Notes under the pieces: model-generated | Seen by the model: the letters and a program-made list of their open reading frames with translations, nothing else | Told to the model about the DNA's origin: nothing | Database searches by the model: none | NCBI GenBank assembly: GCA_945859915.1 | Contig: CAMAPF010000123.1 | Coordinates: 868,001-932,000, forward strand | Source of the DNA: Cuscuta epithymum | Lineage: Eukaryota > Streptophyta > Magnoliopsida > Solanales > Convolvulaceae | Direction: 5' to 3' | Length of the DNA stretch: 64,000 nucleotides | Position numbers and translations under genes: made by a program | Shown here: piece by piece, positions 46,891 to 58,271 of the stretch | Numbering within the stretch: position 1 is the first letter of the stretch | How the letters are laid out: each line of letters starts with the position of its first letter

Positions 46891-47740
46891 CTATGTCTTT
46901 TGTTTCTTAGACTCTGATTCTTCAGATGGAGCAAAGTGTCTTTCATAGTTATTGGCCCACACTTCTCTAAATGATTCAGCCTGGTGGAGTAACAAATCAA
47001 GAGTTTCACCCAATACACTTGGATGGTGTTTCTCTCTATCCATATAGCACGGGGTGGGAGAGATCATTTCAGATTGTTTGTACATCTCTCTAATAACATC
47101 CCTAGCACGATAAGTCCCCCAGATTGCTTCCATAGCATCTTCAACCAAGTATCGATATTCTCGGCTTACTCCTCTCCCCACAAGTGTTTCAAATTCTAGG
47201 TACATATCTTGAAATGGCAACTCTTTAAAAAGCTTCATTTGGTTGTCCAGAGACATTTCTCCTTCCTGATTCTCAGGCTCTTTCATCTTCCTGAGAATGT
47301 TATACACAACATCCTCAAATTTGGTGAATTGGAACCACAAACATAGACCGGATTTTCTTATAAAGATAATGGGGTTCATCATGGTGACCCTCGCATTCAT
47401 CTGGAAGCACAAATTTATCCAGTCTCCCCTGATTTACTAAGATAGTACCAATGTGATTGAACATGTCTCTTATATCCTCTTCAGATTTACTCACTCCAGA
47501 CTCTTGTAGACTTTTAAGGCTATGTTGAAGACAAGTCCATGTTTGTGTTGTCCACATAAAGGCAGGCATAAGACTCATAAAGTTTTCAATGTCATAGAAC
47601 ATTTGTATATAAAGTTCCCGGATTCAGGCATGTTTAGATTGGAGATCATTCTCAAATTTCATAAGCACCTTTGTCTTCTCCAAACATTCGTTGCAGGGAC
47701 AGAGCTTGGAAAAATCATAAACGGGGAAGCAGATGGGCAT
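46891..47740 (-). pseudogene. Broken gene of unrecognised family
   Basis: Read on the minus strand, a protein-like sequence of about 280 codons starts near 47720 (LCPCNECLEKTKVLMKF), continues through YDIENFMSLMPAFMWTTQTW and LVNQGRLDKFVLPDECEG, and after a frame change near 47340 continues with KFEDVVYNILRKM and LVEDAMEAIWGTYRARDVIR to a stop at 46891. At least one in-frame stop (near 47622) and one frameshift are present. It has balanced amino-acid composition and is acidic and helical. I do not recognise the family. Alternatively it could be an intron-containing gene whose borders I misread. Confidence 0.5.
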
Positions 47741-47759
47741 TACTCTATGGGTTGAATAC

Positions 47760-48400
47760 TTGAATACCATATCAGTGCGGTTCAATATTTTTGCCCACCA
47801 AATTGGATTTCCAACTTAATTGAAGCATTTCATGCTAGGTAAATCCGTGTTATTTGGACGGTGGATTTGATCTTTATCATAAAGCCACGAATTTATCAAC
47901 TTGAAAGAATTAGTCTAAATGAATACATGCTTAGATCGCCCAGCTTCAAGCCTTCAACATTTAAATTAAATTTAGACCATTAAGCATGGCAGTTGATTCT
48001 CCAGCACATAAATTCTTGTTCTATTACAGGTCGATTCTGTATTTCTATAATACTAATTGAGCAATGGTAAATCAACTCTTCCCACAAAGTGTATTCAGTA
48101 CTAAAATTTAATTCTTTACACACTACAGTCACACATAAAAATTTGGATATTGTTTAACTAAATTGAAGCAGCCTTGACTTGGATAGGAGGAAATCAAATC
48201 TTACACATTAGAATTAAATCTTGTCCACCAGGAGAGAAAACAGTATCATCAATCAAGCGTTATAGAAGTATATTAATATAATGAAAACTTAAAAAGGAAG
48301 ATCTGAAATTGCTTTCATTCAAATATATAACCCAAATGAACAAAACACTACATTGATTTTTTAAAATTCCAGATCAACACAGAAGATTTATCATAGCCTT
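47760..48400. other. Gap between the broken gene and histone H4
   Basis: AT-rich with no coding signal. The part near 48300-48414 should be the 3' untranslated region of the histone gene on the minus strand. Confidence 0.4.
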
Positions 48401-48414
48401 AGATCCATATAAGC

Positions 48415-48726
48415 TTAGCCGCCAAACCCGTACAGGGTCCTTCCTTGCCTCTTGAGAGCATAGACCACATCCATGGCGGTCACCGTCTTCCTCCTGGCAT
48501 GCTCCGTGTAGGTAACCGCATCGCGAATGACATTTTCGAGGAAGATCTTCAGCACGCCTCTAGTCTCTTCATAGATCAGACCGCTGATTCTCTTCACGCC
48601 TCCTCTTCTGGCCAGCCTCCGGATCGCCGGCTTGGTGATGCCCTGGATGTTGTCCCGGAGAACCTTACGGTGGCGCTTTGCTCCGCCTTTCCCCAACCCC
48701 TTTCCTCCCTTTCCGCGGCCGGACAT
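48415..48726 (-). CDS. H4: Histone H4
   Basis: An intact 103-residue core histone H4, intronless as usual. It starts [20 protein letters not shown] and ends GRTLYGFGG, with the fold motif [20 protein letters not shown] and [15 protein letters not shown]. It wraps DNA in the nucleosome with H3, H2A and H2B; its tail lysines are acetylated. The coding region is GC-rich compared with its flanks. The upstream region carries a TATA box, a CCAAT box, an E2F-like site and an octamer-like site, matching S-phase expression. No truncation or unusual residue is visible. Confidence 0.98.
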
Positions 48727-48822
48727 TTTTCTCCCTGTGACGGTTGTTACTTGACTTTGATTCAGAGATGTGAGAATTGGAAAGCTAGAGCTTCTTACAT
48801 TGAAGTTTAAGGCGGAGGAGGG

Positions 48823-48998
48823 TTTTTATAAGGGTTTGAATGGATGGGCGGGAAGTTAAAATTGGCGTCGAGTTTTCGGTTTTGGGGGATTTCGAATTTG
48901 GAGCTTTTTGTCTTGAATCCCTGTGCAACTGACGAAATGTTTAGAACCGTTGATGAAGAGAGGTTCGATTTTGTGTGAAGTGTGCTTCGATGCGGATC
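48823..48998 (-). promoter_or_regulatory. Histone H4 promoter sites
   Basis: On the minus strand, upstream of the H4 start: TATAAAAA (48823-48830, about 97 bp before ATG), TTCCCGCC (48847-48854, an E2F-type site), CCAAT (48861-48865), and GATCCGC (48992-48998), which matches seven of eight bases of the plant histone octamer CGCGGATC in reverse. The order and spacing are typical of S-phase histone promoters. Confidence 0.65.
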
Positions 48999-49150
48999 GG
49001 TGACATGGCATACCGCAGTATCCTATGCTGTGCTGAATTACTCCGTGCGATGCTATGTGAAGTGCACGTTGACCATTTTTCTTTATCCATCCACCATTAG
49101 AGGCCCACCAACACAATTTTTCGTTTTATCCGGGTTATCAGCGAGTCCGT

Positions 49151-51175
49151 ATATTATACAACCGGTTGTATGGTGAGTACCATACAACCGGGTAATTTTG
49201 TAATTCTCTGCAGTCTGGAGCCCATTTAATACAGAGTACGTACCTTTCATATGAACCCTTCCTCTCCTTAATGATCGTCCCTGCACCGTACCGCTGATCA
49301 ACTCAGTTTTTTCAACGTACTCTAGCTCCTTCACTTCTTTTTTCTTTTTATACAAACAATTTCTAAGTTATATGGAGTATATAAAATTGAAACTTTCCAA
49401 TTCCAAAAATCTTTAATGATATACAGTTTGATTTAACACATCTATCTTCTTAAATCATATTCGGAAAAAATTCAAAGTGAATGTCAATTTTCGTTTTTCA
49501 TGGAATATTTTATTATTTGTTCCACTTGTATATAATGTTGAGAGATGGGTGAGTTTTTCATAATAGGTCTTGTTATGATTACATTTTTCTAATTTGATTC
49601 CAGTTCTATAATTTTAACAAATTTTAGATGTTTTTATTATGCACTGAATTTTATGTTTAAAGAACTTGTAAATTGGTTGAGATATATTAATGTACTTTTA
49701 ATGAACATCGGACATCTTTTATTGAGTATTAGAAGCATAACAATGAGCATTGTGATCTCTGCTTCATATATTGTGATTCACATTCTTTTCCTTGTTTTTT
49801 CTTTATAAAAATTTATTAAATTATATCTATAATTAACTTCTATGAACTTCAATATGTGAATCTAATGTAATATGATACTTTTGAAATATGTATTGATATG
49901 ACATTTTAAAAATGAGCATACATAAGTATCAATTGAGCATACGTAACTTACAAAATGAGCATTAATATGAAACTCGTAAGTTTTTTAGTTTAGCATCAAG
50001 ACATTTTCGTTGAAAATCAAACTTCCTCTATCAAATCCTACATAAATCTTATGTGATATGATACTTTTGAAATATGCATTGATATAACATTTTAAAATGA
50101 GCATATCACCTGTACCAAATGAGCATACATAACTTACTAAATGAGCAATGATTTGAAAATTATAAGCTTCATTAGTTGAGCATAAAAACATTTTCATTGA
50201 ACATCAAACTTCTTCTGTTGAGTATCAGAAGTATGCAATTGAGTATCATGATTTGTGCTCCCGTATGAGTAATCAACTCCAACTTGAATCTAATGTAATA
50301 TGATACGTTTGAAATATGCATTAAGATAACATTGTAAAATGAACATAACATCACCACCAAGTGAACTTACATAACTTACCAAATGAGCAATGATATGAAA
50401 ATCATAAGCTTTGTTAATTGAGCATCAAGATATTTTCATTGAACATTAAACTTCCTATATTGAGTACCGGAAGCATGCAATTGAGTATCATGATCTCTAA
50501 TATGTTAGTTTTAAAATATGCATTAATATGACATTTGAAAATGAGCATAAAACCAATACCGGATGAACATACATGATTTACAAAATGGGTATCGAAGAAT
50601 TTAAAAGCTTGTTTGAATTCTGTAACGTGTTCAAATGTTTATTTGTGCATATTTAGTTTACACTATACTCATTTTAATATAATACAGAACTCATGTTAGT
50701 AATTGACACATAATATTTAATATAACTAATAAATACTTATCTTAAAAGTAAAAATAGAAAAATAAAACATTTATACCAAAAATATTTTATAACGGACAAA
50801 TTTAAAAAATGATGTTGAAAAGATGATTGAAAAAAAGAGAAAAAAACTCAACACCGTATTAATATTTTATATTATAAGTTTTCATAATAATTGAATAAAA
50901 TTAAAGCAAAAAGCTCTTGAATTAAAAAGTAAAAAAAAAAAGCAAAAAAAAGAAAACAAGTAATAGGCTAACCTAGAAACGTACACACGAAAAAACAAAA
51001 GCAAAGAGAAATTAAAAAAAGCAGAGTAGAGAACGTGCGGCTAATAGAAAGCAGACCGAAGAAGAATCGGAGAAAGCAGCCGGCTGCCACCGTAACTATA
51101 AGCCTGAAAGTTTAATTTAATTTCAAAAAATACCCGGCTGTACAGTGCTCACCGTACAGCCGGCTGTACCATATA
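49151..51175. mobile_element. ~2-kb element with hairpin-forming inverted ends and internal tandem repeats
   Basis: The left end (TACAACCGGTTGTATGGTGA...ACCGGGTA, 49157-49193) is matched in inverse by the right end (TACCCGGCTGTACAG...CGGCTGTAC, 51131-51169). Each end can fold by itself: GGTTGTATGGT (49164-49174) pairs perfectly with ACCATACAACC (49179-49189), and the right end has a similar stem CCGGCTGTAC/GTACAGCCGG. The interior (49690-50640) has about four imperfect copies of a 180-245-bp phrase containing TTTGAAATATGCATT, ATGAGCAT and TTTTCATTGAACATCAAACTTC. No transposase frame is seen. It is unlike the other families here. Confidence 0.6.
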
Positions 51176-51176
51176 A

Positions 51177-51480
51177 TGTGCCGTTATCAGCCAACTTTTA
51201 CATCAAATGTGTAACTTTTGCTTTCGCATGCTGAATCGTGTAATAAATAAAAGTGAGGTGGAAGTTACTTTCTAACTGTATTGGCTGATGTTACTATACA
51301 TGATCATTTTAGTTATTTTTACATATGGTTTTTTTTCTTTATTTTATTAGTAAAATATATTTTAAAAATAATTTTTTATAAAATCAGTAGAATCAATCAA
51401 TGCAGCCATTTCAGCCAGAACTTTATAAATTTCAGCAGAATCAGCCAAATTAGCCGATTTTCGTGCTACCAAACAGGCTC
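51177..51480. mobile_element. Tourist-like MITE, copy E
   Basis: Family words (TTATCAGCCAACTTTTACAT, CTGAATCGTGTAATAAATAA, TTAGCCGATTTTCGTGCTACC) and the right end CAAACAGGCTC are present. The left end is eroded and lies directly against the hairpin-ended element. Confidence 0.6.
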
Positions 51481-51898
51481 TCAATGTTCTTAGGGTCAGA
51501 TTTGTTAATTGATCATATTGGAAGTTAATTGGGAGAATATAAATTAGACTTTAGTCATATATTGGTAGATAGTGATTGAGACTTTTGTCTTAGTATTTGC
51601 AGAGATCTTATACATTTTATATGAAATAATTTCATAAATATTACCCTTTAAAATGTGATGGACAAAAATATTACTCCGTCCATCCCATATACATCCTTAC
51701 ACTTTCCTTTTTGGGATGTTCTATTTAAATCTATATGTTTCTGTTTTTGGAAACCTTTTTTACATCAATTGACCTAACTACCATTCACAACTCTTCAATT
51801 CACTATCCATCCGCATTCTACGTTTAATGGGATAGCACAACATACCAGACCACTACCCCATCACTAACTACCAGGTCTAGAGCTCCGACTGAAATACG

Positions 51899-52062
51899 AT
51901 GAATCTGTTTGAGAGAGACATTTTCAGTGTTGTTGGATGGATTCAAGCGGTGAAGACGATGAGCGCGCCCCAAGAGGTGTTCAAAATCACGAAGGCTCAA
52001 ACGTTGATAGCCTTAATGAGCAATGTTCCGGGATACTGGTTCACTGTCTTCTTAATCGACCG
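51899..52062 (+). pseudogene. PHT1 phosphate transporter fragment
   Basis: The frame reads NLFERDIFSVVGWIQAVKTM, then APQEVFKITKAQTLIALMSN and VPGYWFTVFLIDR. This follows the middle of plant PHT1 high-affinity phosphate/proton symporters (the N-L-F-x-x-D-I-F-S region through the V-P-G-Y-W-F-T-V transmembrane segment). Only about 55 residues are present. The similarity stops at LIDR, where sequence from an unrelated gene begins. No separate start or membrane topology survives. Confidence 0.75.
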
Positions 52063-52065
52063 GCG

Positions 52066-52232
52066 TAGAAGCCGGCGTTAATGGTGCAGCTGCCGCCAAG
52101 AACGCGGCCGCGGGCGTCCGGGACGCCTTCTTCAGAGGTGTAGGTCTGGACAGGGGAATCAAAGGCGTCGAGCTTTGTGAGGGCAGTGAGACACCCTTCA
52201 CGAGTCATCAAATCCGGATTTCCATAGGGAAT
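52066..52232 (-). pseudogene. HOTHEAD-like GMC oxidoreductase fragment
   Basis: On the minus strand about 55 codons read PYGNPDLMTREG, then FDSPVQTYTSEEGVPDARGR and VLGGSCTINAGFYAG. This matches the FAD-binding N-terminal region of plant GMC oxidoreductases of the HOTHEAD/mandelonitrile lyase type, whose conserved core is G-V-x-N-A-R-G-R-V-L-G-G-S-x-x-I-N-A-G-F-Y. The GC content is much higher than the flanking MITE DNA. The piece is joined head-on to the phosphate transporter fragment. Confidence 0.75.
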
Positions 52233-52672
52233 GCAACCTTTTTAAATAGCAACAGGCGAAGAGCTCTTGGAGATGACATGTGCTATAGATAAATTGGGGA
52301 ATGGGAGGAGGTATTGGTTTAGCAGAAGAATGACGTGAGGTCTTGATTAAGCGGATTGGGGAATGGAGGGAGGTCTTGGTTCAGAACAAGAAATCTCACA
52401 TTTTTCGAGATTTTGAGAAGCTTTGAGGGTGAAGATGGAGGGAGGGTCTTGATTCACTCGGAACAAGAACAGGCGCAAGGGTTGGGGGGTTAATGGGTTA
52501 ACAAAGGGAGTAAATGACGTAGGGGGGTACTGGGTTAGCAACATAGAATCGGTAACGAAGGACAAAGGCAAAGTGTATAAAAGGGCTTTAATGCTTTCAT
52601 ATTCCATTAATTGTTCTCCTTAAACTTTGTGCCAAAAGCAAACGTCAACTTATATTCGGGACGGAGGGAGTA

Positions 52673-53480
52673 CTTGGTAACTATTGGCGACTACAATAGT
52701 GTTCAACATTTACATCAAAGTAACCAAATGTAAGTTACTGTGATGTAAACTTTGCGCACACAACTATAGTCACAATAGTTAGTGAGTCACATTTTTGTCA
52801 ATCACATTTTTATTAGTACTCCTCATATTGACAGATGCATAAATGAGTTATCGCTTTTCGAGAGTTTAATGAAAGACACATCGGTGATAATATCTATATT
52901 CTGATGGAACATATTTTAATTGAATACAGTTTGTTTGATAATGTGCTTACTATTGGCTTCGACAATGCTACTAATAATACTGTTGTTATATCTAGATGTG
53001 TGACTTATGTGGTCCTTCTACTTGGATGAGTAGATTTTTTCATCATCATTGTGCATGTCATATTATTAATTTATGTGTGAAAGACTGCTTAGCCGCATTA
53101 GGAAACATGTTGGACAAAGTGAAGGGGGCTATTAGAGTGATCCAGTAGTAATACTCAACTAAAAATGCAATGGCGTGCTATTTGAGGTCCAAAAGTGTAA
53201 GTTATTGTGCTTTTCCTAAAGGTTTTTCTATTCGTTGGAATAGTACTTATAATTTAATTGTTGTGCGTCTTATATGAGCAATAACTACAAGACTAATTTA
53301 GTTGTTGTGTTTCATATAATGGATCATTGGCTGTGTCACACTATTATTTTCTATAAAATTTGGATTTTGGATTGACATTTTTCTTATATACCCTAAACCT
53401 TAGAGACAAAAACTGCAGGTGGAAAGAATTTTAGAAATGTGTACAAAATATGTAATTTTAAGAGTAATACTTCATTTCAG
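52673..53480 (+). pseudogene. hAT transposase remnant, RICESLEEPER-like
   Basis: Broken frames on the plus strand give FDNVLTIGFDNATNNT (about 52932-52985), then FHHHCACHIINLCVKDC (about 53036-53088), NMLDKVKGAIRVIQ (about 53106) and CAFPKGFSIRWNSTYN (about 53209-53253). This order, including the H-x-x-x-C-x-C-H-I-x-N-L and R-W-N-S-T-Y blocks, is the core of plant hAT transposases of the zinc finger BED/RICESLEEPER type. Stops and frame changes make it non-functional. No terminal repeats could be paired. Confidence 0.65.
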
Positions 53481-53819
53481 TATGAGCAATAATTACGAGA
53501 ATAAATTTGCGATTCCTCTCAAAATATAAGTTTCAATATTAACATTTGGCTTCCACGCTTTTTCCAAGAATGAGCATATTTATGAGTCAAGATAATCTAG
53601 TGAAATCATCAGAAAATATTTCTTGGAAAAGAAAACAAATAAAAAAGAAAAAATTGGAAAAAGAAGAAAAAACTAAAAACATGAATCGTTGGAAACATAA
53701 AATGATAGGGCGAAAAAAAAGATAGCAAGTACATATGATGGGGTTTTTAGTACATGGACTTGAATGATCGTTTCACAATAGTATACGGAGTATGTGTTTT
53801 TTGACCTTTTATCCTTATA

Positions 53820-54579
53820 TTCCATCCGCCCCGATTGGATCTTTATGTTTGCTTTTGACACGCTATTTTAGGAGAACAAAAGATTAGACAAAGTTTTCCT
53901 ATTTTGTCCTTACCCGTATCATTCGTCACTTTCTTCCTTCACCGCTCCCTTCATATATGGAACTACGGAAGCAACTACTTCGTACAAATTTGTTGGATAT
54001 ATTACCCTGCGACTTGATAAATTGCAAAATGGAAGCATGATAAATCAATACTCTTGACTTGACAAATCAGAAGTCAATTCTTACGACCTGCAATTCCACT
54101 ATGGAGTCATGTGTGCTTGAGTTTTTGATTGGGTTTTGCAATTCCATGGATGAGAACCACGGGTGTGTGCAATTGGCCGAGTTGTAGAGTCGATGGAGGG
54201 ACATGGACTGGCAACACAATCTTGTGACTGCCGACCGAGGAGTGAGGTTGAATCTAGTTATCCGCAATCGCGACACGTAGGCTGCGAGGTGAATGCAACG
54301 ACGCCAAAAATTATTGATAGAACTCATGATTTCAGGTGACCAGCATTCAACGCACCTTCAAGGCAAAACAGATGGCTGCACAACAATGTCGACACACCTT
54401 GAAGAGGATGGCGCCCTGATAATGTGCAGAGAAGGAAACTAGAAAGTTTTGTAAAATGTGAGTAGGCAAAGGTAGTTTGGACAAGTAGGATTAAAAAGAG
54501 TTGCCAAAAAAGAAACGTAAAAGGGTAAATGGAACGTCCCAAAAAGGAAAATGTAAAGATTTAAATGGAAGGAAAGAAG
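53820..54579. mobile_element. Second Stowaway-ended element of the cargo-carrying family
   Basis: This element is 760 bp. Its left end (TTCCATCCGCCCCGATTGG, then GTTTGCTTTTGACACG and AGGAGAACAA) and right end (GAACGTCCCAAAAAGGAAAA, then GGAAAGAAG) match the two ends of the 51674-52670 element in reverse order. The centre (54080-54420) is GC-richer and reads through about 85 codons on the minus strand (FWRRCIHLAAYVSRLRITRF). I cannot assign the origin of this cargo. TA flanks both sides. Confidence 0.6.
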
Positions 54580-54722
54580 TAATAATGACCTTTAAACGCA
54601 TTAAGTGTTGCTACACTTGTTAGCTTGTGCCTTGTGGACTGTGGTGTTGCCAAACTGCATATGAATACTTTTCATTTTTTACAAAAAGTGACAAAACTAT
54701 GTTTTATTTTAGAGTCCTTATT

Positions 54723-54866
54723 GTATCCACTTTTGTACACACATTTGTATATTTGTCTGTGTACACATACAGTTGGGAGAGAAATGATGTCTTCTTTTTA
54801 ATGAAATGCCTATGTTCACAAGCAAAATAGAAGGATGAATACAAAAGTGGGTACAAACAGTTTTTT
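54723..54866. mobile_element. Small MITE with TATCCACTTTTGTAC ends
   Basis: TGTATCCACTTTTGTACACAC and AATACAAAAGTGGGTACAAA are inverted. A related pair of words (GTACCCACTATTGTAC and GTACAATAGTGGGTAC) lies in the hAT element at 6987-7100, so it is a repeat family. Confidence 0.45.
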
Positions 54867-54899
54867 GTTTATTTTAATTCCAAACCCACGGGCATATTC

Positions 54900-57800
54900 T
54901 TGCTAGAAAACAAAAATATGAATAATTTTCATTTTTACATAAAATTTGACTAAACTATGTTTTATTGTAATTCCAATTCCTACCTAGCTGCTTACCGGCT
55001 TAAACCTGCTCCCTGGCGCACTGTTGACGATTGTTGCCGGACACCGGGAAGTTTTAAGTTTTTTTTCCTCAATTTATCAATAAAAGGAGTTCCCCACACT
55101 TGTGCAGGAATATATTTCATGAACGAAGGAAAAAAAAAATACTCTGTTACAAAACAGAAGACCGAGACACCAACAAGAAGTCAAGAATACATTCAAGTAA
55201 ATTAAAATTTCCCAAATTTGTCAAATAACCAAATTGCGGTTCTGCCTCCACCCAAATAACATTGGGGATGCTTTATGACATATTTTGTCTCATAGATATG
55301 CTAAAAACAATCAAAAACACAGGTTTTGCATAAAAAAGTGCAGCTGTTACTTCTGCAAATGCATTTTTATCCATCTTAAGCTTCCAGCATAAAATCACCT
55401 GCAAAAACACAAAAGGTTATTGAGCAGAAATTCAAACAACCTACCAAATTGATGTTTTACACTCCATAAAAGATACATGCTCCATCCCTAAAAGAGTTGC
55501 AAACTTTCTTTTTTTGGACGCCAAAAAAGGATCAGTTTATAATTTCATACTACCGCTCCAAAAAACTTTGTCATTTTCAAAACATTGACCAATTATATCT
55601 TTTATTGGAAATTATTTACGTATTATAATATAAAAATTATATGAAAATGTTCTTTGTTAAAAATACTTTCATAAAAGTATAAAATTTATAACTTCCATAA
55701 TATTGTATTAATCAAAATCATGATTCAAATTTTATGAAATGACAAAGTTTTTTGGGACAGAAGTAGTACTATTTCTCTGTCATCCACAAATTTCAACACA
55801 CAAAATTTATAATTTAGTATTCTACTTATGAGTTTTCAGTAACAAAAAAGTCAAGATGAGTTACAAAATTGACTACAATCCAAGAATAATTCTGATATCC
55901 AAAATAACTATATAAATGATATATGGTGAGCAATAACTATTTCACATGTGTGACAGTACCAAACATATTAAGTTCAGCTGTAATGATAATTGAACACCCA
56001 AGATGTCATCTAGATTGCAAACATGCATAGGAACTTTGCATTTTCCATAATTCAATTGAGGAGTTTAAGAAATGACACTTGCACACTCAGAGCGTTTTAA
56101 CTTTTAACTCTTCACTAATTCTTTTGTTAAAAAAGCTATTCCTTAGAGGGAGTAAGGTTATAACTATACAAAGCCTCGCAATCATTGTAACCATTTGGGG
56201 AGTTCAAAAAAGGGGGAAAAATGGGGGTAGAGGTGGGGTTGAAGAAAATTACCTTTGGTTTAATGGAGTGGGAATGGATGTGTAGAAATATTATACTCCA
56301 TTTATTCACCTATTTAGTATGATTTTATTTGTAAATAAATGTACTAGACTACTGTAATACTGTTAAAGTATATGCATATTTTTTTCTTTTGAAAGAAAAT
56401 ATGTGTATAATAATACGAGTAATAGTAATGTAAAATATTTTAGATTTCAAAAGTGAAATAGAAATTGAGGAAAAAAGTCACTCTAAAAACATACTTCAAC
56501 ACGGATAATTAAGTATAAGGTATTTAAGATCAATAATTATTTTGTACAATCTAGCTTGGTGCATCCATTGGACCATTTACCATTTCATTGATACTAATTC
56601 AACATTACGATAATGGTTGCTTTCAATACCAAATTATGTGTAACTGAACATTGCTGTAAAAATGTTGTATTTATTATTTGAAAAACATTGTATTATTTGT
56701 ATTGTAACTAGACTTTTGCTATACAAGAAGTTTAATTCATCATTTGAAAATCATTGTATTATTTGCATTCTCTTCTTAACGAAGACTTTCTATGTGTGAG
56801 ATAGTGACATAAGAGACACTACAAAGAGCTCAAAAAGTTTCCATGTAAGCTTCCTAACTTATAAGTTATAGAGCTAAAACAATAAACGATCAACACAAAA
56901 TTAACTAGAAATCTAAAGTCATATTAATCATTTCAGTTATAGTATGTACAAAACTTCAGCAACTATAATTTCTCTATGTTATCTAATTGGTTACTCAGGC
57001 TAACACATTGTCAAGTAGGTCAGCTGCTTGGTTCGTTCAAATATTCTGTATTAACAGTGTACTTGGTATTTACGTGACTCGGTTGGACCGTGGGACAGAT
57101 TACACACTTAGTAACAGGGTCAGCTAAAATTGAAACCAAATTTTGTTAAACCTGAGAGTATTTAGCTAAAGTGGGATCCTATGGGATTAATAAAAATTAG
57201 AAACTTTATTATAATATATAGAAATATAAAATCACAAAATTTATGTGCTTGGAAGTAGTAAGATTACTTCACAGATTATTGGGGGGAAACTTTCTCTAGG
57301 TAAGGTTCTTTTCATTCATCTTCTTGTTCTCCTTCTTCTTCAACTTCTTAAAACTTAACTGTCATGGACTATTAATGTTTTCTTTATATAAGAGAATGAG
57401 AAGGCTAATATTTTTACTAGAAATTTTGTATCACATGTGTTTGTGTCACATAATTAGTCCCACTCACTCGTGGACGACCATATATTTAAAATTTTAAATG
57501 CTTTGTATACATTTCTATATGAGTTGAAAAGGGAATATGTTGAAAACATGGCAAACTGCAGAACATACTCAAGCAAAGCATGACTATCAATTTATAGTAT
57601 TCTAACGCTGACAAATGGAATACAAAATAACATGGAAAACGGTATTTAAAAATGTAGGAAACAAAAGTGGGGTATACATACAGGTAAAGAAAAAAAAATT
57701 AGGATATATTTGGAAATATTTTCATATATGCTTATATACTTTATTCACATTTTTCCGAATAACCAATGATAAAAACAGCCTACATGTTCAAATATAGAAA
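54900..57800. other. Long intergenic stretch, one MITE and no confident gene
   Basis: AT-rich. A minus-strand stretch at 55270-55400 (VILCWKLKMDKNAFAEVTAA ending in a stop) follows a TTTTTGCAG-like acceptor and could be a terminal exon, but I found no partner exons. Other short frames are unconvincing. Region 56290-57600 shows nothing I can name. Confidence 0.35.
55550..55766. mobile_element. Stowaway-like MITE
   Basis: Same family as 15663-15876 but inverted: ends CTACCGCTCCAAAAAACTTT and AAAGTTTTTTGGGACAGAAG with TA on both sides, and shared inner words (ATACTTTCATAAAAGTATAAA). Confidence 0.7.
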
Positions 57801-57818
57801 CCATTGACATATTATTAA

Positions 57819-58271
57819 GGCTAAAGGGTCAAATAGGTACATGAACTAACATAAAGTGTTCAATTAGCCCCTTATACAGGAGGTTCAGCCCGGCCATCGC
57901 CAATTGGGAAGGTTCCCGGTTGAATTTTTTGATGAAATTTTTTGAGCATCTTCTTCATTAAGTCTAGTTTAGCCATACCAAATTTCAACTAAAAATTCAA
58001 CCGGGAAGGTAGTCAAATGATTTTCCGAATTGTATTGCGCTGTTTAACTGCGCAGTTATCTTCAAAAAATCATTTGACTGCCTTCCCGATTGAATTTTTA
58101 GCTGAAATTTGGTATGAGTAAACTAGACTTAATGAAGAAGATGCTCAAAAAAATTAATCAAAAAATTCCACCGGGAACTGCCCCAATTGGCGACGGCCTG
58201 GCAGAACCTCCTATATAAGGGGCTAATTGAACACTTTAAGTTAGTTCATGTACCTATTTGACCCTTTAGCC
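57819..58271. mobile_element. Foldback element FB4 with perfect 9-bp target duplication
   Basis: A 453-bp inverted repeat starting GGCTAAAGGGTCAAATAGGT, flanked by TATTATTAA at 57810-57818 and 58272-58280. The arms contain the family core (TTAAGTCTAGTTTA, CATACCAAATTTCA, TCAACCGGGAAGG) and a loop near 58030-58050. It is the least decayed copy of the family in this window. It is non-coding. Confidence 0.88.

Larger units (their letters stand above)
51674..52670. mobile_element. Stowaway-ended element carrying two host gene pieces
   Basis: The ends CTCCGTCCATCCCATATAC and TATTCGGGACGGAGGGAG sit between TA dinucleotides. At 997 bp it is several times longer than the other Stowaway-like elements here. 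Inside are a phosphate transporter fragment (plus strand) joined directly to a HOTHEAD-like fragment (minus strand). Its two termini match those of the element at 53820-54579 in the opposite orientation (CTTTCCTTTTTGGGATGTTC on one side, GTTTGCTTTTGGCAC...AGGAGAACAA on the other), so it belongs to a family with different cargo. Confidence 0.7.

Noticed and set aside
49690..50640. CRISPR-like array because of regularly recurring words
   Set aside because: The genome is a plant; units are 180-245 bp, irregular and diverged, with no constant repeat and unique spacers.
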